In this document: positions 33,467 to 41,562 of the stretch, one piece after another
How positions within the stretch are numbered: position 1 is the stretch's first letter
Layout: each line of letters starts with the position of its first letter
Origin: CBDFKB01 sp965248715
GTDB lineage: Bacteria > Pseudomonadota > Alphaproteobacteria > Rhizobiales > Rhizobiaceae
NCBI GenBank assembly: GCA_965248715.1
Contig: CBDFKB010000008.1
Location: forward strand, 1-64,000
Direction: 5' to 3'
Length of the DNA: 64,000 nt
Notes under the pieces: model-generated
Seen by the model: the letters and a program-made list of their open reading frames with translations, nothing else
Told to the model about the DNA's origin: nothing
The model's database searches: none
Program-made: the position numbers and the translations under genes

Positions 33467-34168
33467 TCAGCTGGAAAACAACGCATCGAAGAAACTGGTT
33501 GGGGTCGTGAATACCCTTTTGGCATCCTTGCCAGGTCCAACCACCACCACTTTGGTGCCAATTTTGGCCTTATCGTAGAGATGTTCCACGTCCTTGTTCA
33601 TCATCCGGATACAACCAGACGACATATTCAAGCCGATGGTCCATGGCTGGTTGGTGCCATGAATGCGGTACATAGTATCGTTACCACCCTTGTAGAGATA
33701 AAGCGCACGGGCACCCAACGGATTATTGATGCCACCGGGCATATGTGATGGCAGTTTGACACCTTTGGCCCGTTCCCGGCGCACCATTTCCGGTGGTGGG
33801 GTCCAGCCCGGCCACTCTGCCTTGCGGCGAACCTTTACTGTGCCGTTCCAACCAAATCCCTCGCGACCAACACCGATACCATAGCGGATCGCACGGCCCT
33901 TGCCGGTGATGTAGTAGAGAAACTTCTGGTCGGTGTGGATGATGATCGTACCAGCCTTTTCGCGGGTCGAGATCACCACATTGCGACGATTAAACTTCGC
34001 GCTCGGTCCGCGCGTGCGGCTACGCCTTGCCGCATCTTCGGCGGTTTCCCAGCGTTCCTCAACATAATTATATACCCGCTCCGCATTGGCAGCATTTGGC
34101 AATGCAAGCGTTGCAGTTGCACCGGCGGCTATCGCTGCCACAGTCAATATGATCGATCTTAATCCCAT
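33467..34168 (-). CDS. L,D-transpeptidase (YkuD domain), exported
   Basis: A protein of about 233 residues. A signal peptide (MGLRSIILTVAAIAAGATAT ... NAANA) is followed by a short linker and a YkuD catalytic domain with AIRYGIGVGREGFGW, HMPGGINNPLGARALYL and the active site HGTNQPWTIG ... SSGCIRM, where the Cys is the nucleophile. It makes 3-3 peptidoglycan cross-links or attaches outer-membrane proteins in the periplasm. An ATG at 34177 is also possible. A paralogue follows at 34397. Confidence 0.92.
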   Translation of the reverse strand: MGLRSIILTVAAIAAGATATLALPNAANAERVYNYVEERWETAEDAARRSRTRGPSAKFNRRNVVISTREKAGTIIIHTDQKFLYYITGKGRAIRYGIGVGREGFGWNGTVKVRRKAEWPGWTPPPEMVRRERAKGVKLPSHMPGGINNPLGARALYLYKGGNDTMYRIHGTNQPWTIGLNMSSGCIRMMNKDVEHLYDKAKIGTKVVVVGPGKDAKRVFTTPTSFFDALFSS

Positions 34169-34396
34169 GGTTTCCATCCGGATTGTAATTAGGTGGTTGA
34201 TTCCACAACTGTATCAACCCCGTTACACCATTTCAGCCGCAAATTCCATCGCGACAGCTAGGTAGATTGCATGCCCGGACACAAAAAGTTGTGATGTATT
34301 GCCCAATTGTGACACCCGGCTTGCTAATGTCATCGCCAGCCGGGTGCCCAAATATCATCTTTGCAAGGGCGCGAGAGCCGCCATTGAGGCAAATAC

Positions 34397-35278
34397 TTAA
34401 ATAACGATGACCCTGGTTCCGACCGGAACCCGTTCATAGAGGTCGATAACATCGGCATTGCGCATGCGGATGCAGCCAGACGACACTGCGCGACCGATTG
34501 ACCAGGGCTGGTTCGAGCCGTGAATCCGGTACAGGGTCGAACCGAGATAGAGCGCGCGCGCGCCGAGCGGATTGTTGGGCCCGCCCGGCATATGGGCCGG
34601 TAGGGTTTTGCCACGCTTCTTTTCGCGCTCGATCATTTCCGCCGGCGGGGTCCAGCCCGGCCATTCGGATTTACGGGTTACTTGGTGGGTGCCGGACCAT
34701 TCAAAGCCCGGCTTGCCAACCCCAACCCCATAGCGTTTCGCTTTGCCATCGCCGAGCACCAGAAACAGATGCCGCGAAACCGTATCGATAACGATCGTGC
34801 CAGGCTTGTCGTCGCTGGGATAGTCGATGATTGCCGGCATAAACTGGACATCGAGATCGCCGGCGGGATCGGGTTTTTTCGGAGTTGGCTGCGCTGCCGT
34901 GGTCAGCACCTGTCGGGTGGTAACATCGCGGTTGGAGCGCAGAGAAGCCAAAATGCCCTGCCTGGCGGATGAGGGTTGGCGGGCCGCGGCAAGGGCGTGG
35001 GCCATGGCTAATGGGGTACGGGTGCCGGTTTGCCTGCTCTTGACCCGGGTATTGGATCGCACGGCGGTGACCGGGCGATCGTTTGGCGGCACCGCGAGTG
35101 CTACCGCGTAGCGCCCGTTATGGGTCGGCTTGCGGCTAAGCTGCAGCAGCCATGGCGCGGTAAGATCGTTGGCGTAATTAGCGTGGCGCGGGGTTTGCAC
35201 AGACTGGGCGGTCGCGCCTGTGGTTAAACTGGCAAACACACTGCCGGCCAAAGCAGCAATGTACATTGTTTTTCGCAT
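34397..35278 (-). CDS. L,D-transpeptidase (YkuD domain), second paralogue
   Basis: A protein of about 293 residues: signal peptide (MRKTMYIAALAGSVFASLTT), a long low-complexity basic linker of about 110 residues (TRVKSRQTGTRTP and QPSSARQG), then the YkuD domain with RYGVGVGKPGFEWSGT, HMPGGPNNPLGARALYL and HGSNQPWSIG ... SSGCIRM. The catalytic domain is very close to that of the neighbouring gene, so the two arose by tandem duplication. The linker may reach through the peptidoglycan. Both point the same way with about 230 bases between them. Confidence 0.92.
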   Translation of the reverse strand: MRKTMYIAALAGSVFASLTTGATAQSVQTPRHANYANDLTAPWLLQLSRKPTHNGRYAVALAVPPNDRPVTAVRSNTRVKSRQTGTRTPLAMAHALAAARQPSSARQGILASLRSNRDVTTRQVLTTAAQPTPKKPDPAGDLDVQFMPAIIDYPSDDKPGTIVIDTVSRHLFLVLGDGKAKRYGVGVGKPGFEWSGTHQVTRKSEWPGWTPPAEMIEREKKRGKTLPAHMPGGPNNPLGARALYLGSTLYRIHGSNQPWSIGRAVSSGCIRMRNADVIDLYERVPVGTRVIVI

Positions 35279-35563
35279 GGGACGCACTCACTACATATCG
35301 TCGATTGCAAACGGTTACCCGTCCATTTGTTTAAAGTTTACGCCGCACAGGTCAGAATTAGTTAAACATGGCGCCTCCGGCGAGTGAGGAATGTGATCGT
35401 GGTAAATGGTCGGTTGCTGGGTGTGGTTAACAATTGGTGGAAACATGTCTTACCAAAGGATTTTGCTATAATATCAACAGTTGCCGATATTGACCCATAG
35501 GAGTGAACATCCAAACGGCAATAGATCGGCAAGCCAAGGCAATGATATCAGGCAGGATTTACC

Positions 35564-36214
35564 ATGAGTGGATATGTGGGTGCGCAGCACGAATTTCACG
35601 ACGCGGAGTTCGTGCGCGGCTGGGCCGACCGTTTCGTGCCGACCGAGCCGAGGTTGCGGTTGTTCGATCTGGTCAGTGAGGAGATCGAAAAATTGAGCAA
35701 ACGCGATGCCCATGTGGTCGAATTGGGGGTTGGCCCTGGATACATGGCGCGGCACATTTTGCAGCGCAACGTAAATGTCAGCTATGAGGCGCTAGATTTT
35801 TCCATCGAATTTTTGGAAATCGCCCGTGAGACCATTGGCGATTTGGCGCACCGTGTTTTGTTCACCAATGCGGATTTGATGGATCAATGCTGGCCTGATA
35901 AGTTGAGCGGAAAACCGGATGCCATTGTCTCGACCTGGGCCTTGCACGATTTGGGCAGTCAGACGGCGGTTGCCGATGTCTATCGGCGGTGTTTTGAAAC
36001 CCTGCCCGTGGGCGGGGTGTTGGTGAACGGGGATTTCATAAAGCCCGCCGGCACCGGTTGGGATTATGAACCCGGCCGTTTCGAGATCGAGCGGCACCTG
36101 GAATTTCTGCACCAGGCGGGATTTGCCAATGCCCGTTCGTTGGCCCATTTGGAACCTAATATTGACAGCCCGACCGCGGCACAAAATTATGCCTGTCTGG
36201 TGGCGTGGCGATAG
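35564..36214 (+). CDS. SAM-dependent methyltransferase, class I
   Basis: A 216-residue protein with the Rossmann SAM-binding motif VVELGVGPGYMARHIL (residues about 50-65), YEALDFS as the acidic second strand, and STWALHDLG at the fourth strand. There is no signal peptide. The substrate is unknown; the single-domain form resembles small-molecule methyltransferases. It is a single gene between divergent or convergent neighbours; the 275 bases upstream (35288-35563) show no gene. Confidence 0.75.
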   Translation: MSGYVGAQHEFHDAEFVRGWADRFVPTEPRLRLFDLVSEEIEKLSKRDAHVVELGVGPGYMARHILQRNVNVSYEALDFSIEFLEIARETIGDLAHRVLFTNADLMDQCWPDKLSGKPDAIVSTWALHDLGSQTAVADVYRRCFETLPVGGVLVNGDFIKPAGTGWDYEPGRFEIERHLEFLHQAGFANARSLAHLEPNIDSPTAAQNYACLVAWR

Positions 36215-36381
36215 CTGCACGGCACGCAATCAATGCTCCAGCGAGAAAACCGTGAACATGAAATTTGATAATACCTATCCAAAACAGGCCTGAGCGATGG
36301 CCAAGGCCGATATCTGCGCATTGCGCAACTGACAATCGCGATGCTGCGCGCTGTGCCCGAAATGCCGGTTGCCTGCACCGG

Positions 36382-37116
36382 CTATTTGACCCGGCGCCTT
36401 ACGTCTTCCAGCACCAGCGGCAATAAATCCTGCACGCTGGCTCGCGATTTCCCGACCCGGATGCGCGGGTCGTACAACATGTTGAGAATGATGCGATCGA
36501 AGCGGGTGAAACTGGTATGGCGCGAACGATCGTTGAACACGCTGGCGCTCAAGGAGTGGTGTTCGTTGAGCGGGCCGAGGCCCTGTAAAATTTCTTCAAC
36601 CTTGCAACGCTGAAACAGCGCTTCGCCTTCGTCCGACACAATCACCGCATCAGAGCGGATGATGCCAAACCGGCTGAACACCGACCGCACCAGACATTTT
36701 CCCGGCACCTCTTTGCGCGAATTGCGATAGACCTCTTCGCGCACGGTTTTAGTATAGTCTTCGCGGTCGACCACGTAGATGTGAAAATTCGCCTTAGACG
36801 GGTTGGAAACCACCGTCGTTTGCAATCCACTGATCTGTTTGCTTAAGCTGAGCGCGAACCCGCGCACCGCCGCCTCGCGGTCCCGCGACGAACGGGCGTG
36901 AATGTAAAACCGCACTTGCGAACGGTATTTGCGCACATAGCCGCTTTGATATCCAAACGGAGCATATTCGGCGCCAAATACGGTGCGGTTAAACCCATCG
37001 ATGATCGAGTGGTTCGAATAGGTTGAGGCTGCGGTGGAACCGGTGACCATGGCCAGCATCAGCGTGAAAATCGCAACAACCAGCCTAGTACCCGCGCTCT
37101 CCAGAAATTGCAGCAT
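36382..37116 (-). CDS. DUF2927 family secreted protein
   Basis: A 244-residue protein with an N-terminal hydrophobic signal sequence (LVVAIFTLMLAMVTGSTAAS) and the DUF2927 pattern: FNRTVFGAEY, KYRSQVRFYIHA, RDREAAVRGFALSLSKQISG, CLVRSVFSRFGIIRSDAVIV and LYDPRIRVGKSR. DUF2927 proteins are small exported proteins common in alphaproteobacteria with no known reaction. Start MLQFLESAG was chosen because it places the signal peptide correctly; upstream ATGs in frame add a Cys-rich leader. Confidence 0.75.
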   Translation of the reverse strand: MLQFLESAGTRLVVAIFTLMLAMVTGSTAASTYSNHSIIDGFNRTVFGAEYAPFGYQSGYVRKYRSQVRFYIHARSSRDREAAVRGFALSLSKQISGLQTTVVSNPSKANFHIYVVDREDYTKTVREEVYRNSRKEVPGKCLVRSVFSRFGIIRSDAVIVSDEGEALFQRCKVEEILQGLGPLNEHHSLSASVFNDRSRHTSFTRFDRIILNMLYDPRIRVGKSRASVQDLLPLVLEDVRRRVK

Positions 37117-37257
37117 GGAGTTGATCTCGCTTTGCCCTATCTTGTGTCGCAGGTTATGCACGCAACTGTACATACAAAACAAGCGCAATTGAACGGTTCA
37201 TGGGACGGTGTGCGGATTGGGCAGGCCATTACCTTGGCTGAATAGAGCGGGGATAAG

Positions 37258-37884
37258 ATGACACAAGGGTTGATCGACAAAGGCGACGGCAAGACGCGAT
37301 GTTTTTGGCCAGGCGGTCAGGACGATTATCTGCGTTATCACGACGAAGAGTGGGGCCGGCCGGTCGTGGGCGATACCGCCTTGTTTGAAAAAATATGCCT
37401 GGAGGGCTTCCAGTCCGGGCTTTCCTGGCTGACCATCCTCAGAAAGCGTGAGAATTTTCGTGAGGCGTTTTCCAGGTTCGACTATCATCAGATCGCCGCT
37501 TATGGTGACGAAGAAGTGGCGCGTTTGTTGAGCGATGCCGGGATCGTGCGCCATGGTGGCAAGATCCGCTCCACCATCAACAACGCCAAACGCGCCATTG
37601 ACATGGAGCGCTCGGAGGGTTCGCTAGCCAGCTATTTCTGGTCTTTTGAAGCAAATGATTGCCAGCGCCCAGACCGGGTCACCCATCAATGGCTGAGCGC
37701 CAATCCGGTTTCCGACCAATCAAAGGCGTTGGCGAAGGATCTAAAAAAGCGCGGCTGGAGTTTCGTCGGTCCGACCACGGTTTATGCCTTCATGCAGGCG
37801 ATGGGCATGGTCAACGACCATATCGAGGGGTGTTTTTGCCGCCAACAGGTCGAAGCGGCGCGCAACGCACTGACCAGGCCATGA
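37258..37884 (+). CDS. tag: DNA-3-methyladenine glycosylase I
   Basis: A 208-residue Tag-family base-excision repair enzyme removing 3-methyladenine from DNA. The opening RCFWPGG ... YLRYHDEEWGRPV, the FQSGLSWLTILRKRENFREA helix-hairpin region and the zinc-binding C-terminus MVNDHIEGCFC are all family hallmarks. It overlaps the next open frame by four bases. Confidence 0.93.
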   Translation: MTQGLIDKGDGKTRCFWPGGQDDYLRYHDEEWGRPVVGDTALFEKICLEGFQSGLSWLTILRKRENFREAFSRFDYHQIAAYGDEEVARLLSDAGIVRHGGKIRSTINNAKRAIDMERSEGSLASYFWSFEANDCQRPDRVTHQWLSANPVSDQSKALAKDLKKRGWSFVGPTTVYAFMQAMGMVNDHIEGCFCRQQVEAARNALTRP

Positions 37885-38132
37885 GCGCACTGGTCACCCC
37901 AGGTTTTGCCACTATCGAAATTCGCCGATGGTATGAAAGCCATCCCGCCACATTGCGCGACCGCTTGGTGAAACTGCGCGCCCTGATTTTTCACACTGCG
38001 GAAACCATTGCGGCGGTCGGCGCGCTTTCGGAAAGCCTGAAATGGGGGGAACCGAGCTATACCCCTTCGACGAAGAACATCGCCTTCGCGCTGGCGCTGG
38101 TCGCCTCAGTGGCGGCGGTATTCATGGGGTAG
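37881..38132 (+). pseudogene. Truncated DUF1801-type gene with an unrelated hydrophobic tail
   Basis: The frame begins with ATGAGC overlapping the tag stop and reads IRRWYESHPATLRDRLVKLR and SESLKWGEPSYTPSTKN, the first half of a DUF1801 (YdhG-like) domain. Where the domain should go on, the sequence becomes IAFALALVASVAAVFMG and stops, one hydrophobic helix with no match to the family. The gene appears to have been joined to other sequence by a deletion. It could still make an 83-residue protein, but the fold would be incomplete. Confidence 0.55.
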
Positions 38133-38257
38133 GGCGTGGCGCACTATCAGTATGTAGGTCTGGCTACATCAAGCAATGTGCCTTGCCGCGCCACCGTGAA
38201 TTGGCTAGGAACCCCGGGCTTGCCGACTAAAGCCGACCAAAGCGGAAATGAGCGCGA

Positions 38258-39847
38258 ATGTCCGAGAAAAAGAAGAAAAAGCCGATGCGCTCGAAGGCGC
38301 GGTTGCCGCGCGGTTTTGTTGATCGCTCGCCGGCCGATATCCGCGCCACCGACCGCATCCTTAGCGCCATCCGCCAGGTGTTCGAGAACTATGGGTTCGA
38401 TCCGATCGAAACCCCGATGTTTGAGTATACCGACGCACTCGGCAAGTTCTTGCCCGACCAGGATAGGCCCAATGAGGGCGTGTTTTCGTTGACCGACGAG
38501 GACGAGCAATGGATGAGTTTGCGCTATGATTTGACCGCGCCATTGGCACGCCATGTGGCCGAGCACATTCACGATATTCAATTGCCCTACCGCACCTACC
38601 GCAATGGTTGGGTGTTTAGGAACGAAAAGCCGGGGCCGGGCCGGTTCCGCCAGTTCATGCAGTTCGATGCCGATAGCGTCGGTGCACCGCCGGTCACCGC
38701 GGATGCTGAAATGTGCATGATGATGGCCGATACCATGGAGGCGCTCGGCATTGCCCGTGGCGATTATGTGGTCAGGGTCAACAACCGCAAGGTGCTCGAC
38801 GGGGTAATGGCGGCGATCGGCATCGGCGGCGATGAACATGCCGGTACCCGTCTTGCGGTATTGCGCGCAATCGACAAACTCGACCGCCTCGGCATTGATG
38901 GTGTGCGTGAATTATTAGGCGCTGGCCGCAAGGACAAAAGCGGTGATTTCACCAAGGGCGCGGGGTTGGATGAGGGGCAGATTGATACGGTTATTGCCAT
39001 AATTTCTATGAATGTAAGTGCACAACCAGGCCCTTACCTACTAAAGCTTGAGCTTGGTGATTTTACTCTGAACATAATAGATTCGCCGGATGAAATCAGC
39101 TTGGAAATCCCGAACGCTGAGCCTAGATTTGCCCGTGTCTTGCAGAATCCGAGTGTTCGCAAAGCACTAAGAGATTTGGCAGTGCTGAGAGTATTGGTTG
39201 TCTCGTCCGATTACGACTCCGATCGCATCAGGATCGATTTATCCTGTGTCCGCGGCCTGGAATATTACACTGGCCCGGTCTATGAGTGCGAACTAACCTT
39301 TCCGGTCACCAATGAAAAGGGCGAGGAAGTAGTGTTCGGCTCGGTTGCCGGTGGCGGGCGTTATGACGGCCTGGTCAAGCGTTTTACCGGCCAAGACGTA
39401 CCGGCGACCGGCTTTTCGATCGGTGTGTCGCGCCTGGTCACGGCGCTGAAAAACCTCGGCAAGCTGGATGATGAAAATGTGGTCGCACCAGTGATCGTGT
39501 GCGTGATGGACACCTACGCTGGGGCGCTCGCGCGTTATCAAAATTTCACCCAGCAATTGCGCAATGCCGGCATCCGCGCCGAAATGTTCCAGGGCAACCC
39601 GAAGCAATTCGGCAAACAGTTGCAATATGCTGACCGGCGCGGCGCCGCCATTGCCATCATCCAAGGCTCCAACGAACGCGAAAACGGCGTGGTCCAGATC
39701 AAGGACATGATCGAGGGTCGCCGCCAGGCTAAATCGATTGCCTCCAATGAAGAATGGCGCGAGGCTAGGCCCGGCCAGTTCGAAATCGCTGAAGCCGATT
39801 TGGTGGCCGAGGTGCAAAAGCTGCTGGCCGCGCAAGCGGAGGGCTAA
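38258..39847 (+). CDS. hisS: Histidyl-tRNA synthetase with an unusual internal segment
   Basis: A 529-residue class II synthetase charging tRNA-His. Motif 1 region (VFENYGFDPIETPMFEY), motif 2 (YRNGWVFRNEKPGPGRFRQF), the histidine-binding RGLEYYTGPVYE, motif 3 (GFSIGVSRLVTAL) and the C-terminal anticodon-binding domain are all present. Between about residues 250 and 325 (39005-39240) the sequence departs from what I expect of alphaproteobacterial HisS and is clearly more AT-rich than the rest of the gene. The frame remains open and rejoins the family at DRIRIDLSCVRG. The N-terminus is lysine-rich (SEKKKKKP). Its upstream neighbour is the truncated DUF1801 frame. Confidence 0.93.
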   Translation: MSEKKKKKPMRSKARLPRGFVDRSPADIRATDRILSAIRQVFENYGFDPIETPMFEYTDALGKFLPDQDRPNEGVFSLTDEDEQWMSLRYDLTAPLARHVAEHIHDIQLPYRTYRNGWVFRNEKPGPGRFRQFMQFDADSVGAPPVTADAEMCMMMADTMEALGIARGDYVVRVNNRKVLDGVMAAIGIGGDEHAGTRLAVLRAIDKLDRLGIDGVRELLGAGRKDKSGDFTKGAGLDEGQIDTVIAIISMNVSAQPGPYLLKLELGDFTLNIIDSPDEISLEIPNAEPRFARVLQNPSVRKALRDLAVLRVLVVSSDYDSDRIRIDLSCVRGLEYYTGPVYECELTFPVTNEKGEEVVFGSVAGGGRYDGLVKRFTGQDVPATGFSIGVSRLVTALKNLGKLDDENVVAPVIVCVMDTYAGALARYQNFTQQLRNAGIRAEMFQGNPKQFGKQLQYADRRGAAIAIIQGSNERENGVVQIKDMIEGRRQAKSIASNEEWREARPGQFEIAEADLVAEVQKLLAAQAEG

Positions 39848-39848
39848 A

Positions 39849-40320
39849 GCGTGTCACCCAAAAGTGGGCACCGGTTTTGGGAGAAATGACACGCATAAAC
39901 AAAGAGCGTATTCCCGAAAAGTGTGAAGCGGTTTTCGGATAAGAATACGCGTGAACAAACAGATAGCGCGACGAAGCTATTCCAACGCTTGGTAACAAGC
40001 GCTTGAGCGTGTCACCCAAAAGTGGGCACCGGTTTTGGGAGAAATGACACGCATAAACAAAGAGCGTATTCCCGAAAAGTGTGAAGCGGTTTTCGGATAA
40101 GAATACGCGTGAACAAACAGATAGCGCGACGAAGCTATTCCAACGCTTCGTAACAAGCGCTAGCGTGTCACCCAAAAGTGGGCACCGGTTTTGGGAGAAA
40201 TGACACGCATAAACAAAGAGCGTATTCCCGAAAAGTGGGTAGCGGTTTTCGGACAAGAATACGCGACAAACAAACAGCTGCGCGACGAAGCTATTCCAAC
40301 GCTTGGTGACAAGCGCTAAG
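39849..40320 (+). repeat. Tandem array of three ~157-bp palindromic units (type A + type B stems)
   Basis: Units start at 39849, 40007 and 40163. Each has stem A (gcgtgtcacccaaaagtggg ... tgacacgc), stem B (gcgtattcccgaaaagtg ... gaatacgc) and the tail gatagcgcgacgaagctatt ... caagcgct. Copies are almost identical; the third differs in a few bases of stem B and the tail. The array starts two bases after the hisS stop and runs into the palindromic element at 40316. Confidence 0.9.
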
Positions 40321-40587
40321 GCCTGTTGAGGATCATGATTGTGGTGCCGGTTTGATCCCATTGGCCCAGTTTCGTGGTGCGAGGAGGAAGGACATGTTGG
40401 GCATATTCGACGACGAGCGGCGCGAAACTGGGCCAATGGGATCAAATCCCCCAGGACGCGGCCGATTTGGCCCCTGGACTATGTTGCGAAAGGCTTGAAG
40501 TGGCCAACACTACTGCGCCTTTCGCGCCTTGCCAGCGACCAAATCGGCCACGCCGGCGCCATAATCATGATACTCAACAGACCCTAG
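40316..40587 (-). repeat. Palindromic element, inverted diverged copy 2
   Basis: The same element as 14746-15018 in the opposite orientation, with shared inner arms (tttgatcccattgg / ccaatgggatcaaa; ggccgatttggcc / aaatcggcc) although many bases differ. Differences on one side of a stem are often matched on the other: the inner arm reads gatcccattggcccag against ctgggccaatgggatc here, but a different paired sequence in copy 1. The outer repeats (ctaaggcctgttgaggatca / actcaacagaccctag) are imperfect. It is followed by about 65 bases without features before the IclR gene. Confidence 0.75.
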
Positions 40588-40652
40588 TGTGGTGGATTTG
40601 AAATTCGTTTCATTATTGCTGCACGCGATCCAGCAATTTGACTTCACGGTCT

Positions 40653-41420
40653 TCAAGCCATGATTGCATCGCGTAATCGCACTGCACCGTTGCGCAAGAT
40701 ATCCAGTTTTTCCTTGGCCGCAGCGATCGACAAACGCTGGGTCGGGCCGTGGAATGCTAGCGCACCGATATAGCGGTCGGCCGGATCCAAGACCGGTACG
40801 GCAATAGCCACCATGCCTTGCATAAATTCCTCGTCGTCGACGGCAAATCCGTCCTTGGCGGCACGCGCTAACTCACCCATCAAATTATCGGGTTGGTCAT
40901 GGGTCTTGGGCGTGAGTTTTTCCAAGGTAAGGCTTTCGACCATAGCTTGACGCAATTTCGGTTGAAGGCTCGCCAAATAGGTCTTACCGCTGGCTGTACA
41001 ATGAAACGGCACGTGGGAACCGATCGGCAATTGAATTCTAAGCGGCCATCTTGTTTCCACCCGGTCGCGATAAGTCATGCCAAGCTTTTCGGCGACAACA
41101 AAATTGACCGTTTCCCCGATCTGATCGGCCAATTCCAATAATATTTGATGGCGCGAAATGTGCACCGGCGCATTGTTTAAGATGCCTGATGCCATCATCT
41201 TGAGCCGGCGGCTCGGCCTTAGGCGCTTGCCACTGGCTTCGTTAACCAAAAAACCTTCGCGCAACAATCGCATGCACAACCGATGAATGGTTTGCTTGGG
41301 CAGGCCCAATGAGCGGTTTATCTCGGTGGCGGTCATCGCCTGGTTTGAATTGCTCAGGACTTCCAAGACTAACAATGGGCGCAGATTGGGCGCGATACCT
41401 AGGCCATTCGCAATGTCCAT
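40653..41420 (-). CDS. IclR-family transcriptional regulator
   Basis: A 255-residue regulator with an N-terminal winged helix (LVLEVLSNSNQAMTATEINR and GLPKQTIHRLCMRLLREGFL) and the C-terminal IclR effector domain (PFHCTASGKTYLASL and DDEEFMQGMVAIAVPV). It is divergent from the GMC oxidoreductase at 41563 and probably controls it and the TRAP genes behind it. Start MDIANGLGIAPN was chosen; the longer frame extends into the divergent promoter. Confidence 0.88.
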   Translation of the reverse strand: MDIANGLGIAPNLRPLLVLEVLSNSNQAMTATEINRSLGLPKQTIHRLCMRLLREGFLVNEASGKRLRPSRRLKMMASGILNNAPVHISRHQILLELADQIGETVNFVVAEKLGMTYRDRVETRWPLRIQLPIGSHVPFHCTASGKTYLASLQPKLRQAMVESLTLEKLTPKTHDQPDNLMGELARAAKDGFAVDDEEFMQGMVAIAVPVLDPADRYIGALAFHGPTQRLSIAAAKEKLDILRNGAVRLRDAIMA

Positions 41421-41562
41421 CTTTGCAATCTCCCTATTTTGTACGGATTGTGCCGGGCAAGGGGCTGAGAGCATCTTGTGCAAAATCGCGATCAATGGTT
41501 ATATACTGGATATAAATGGGAAAAAAAGTCTCATTTTTTACATTTTTACGGAGGTTTGCTCT

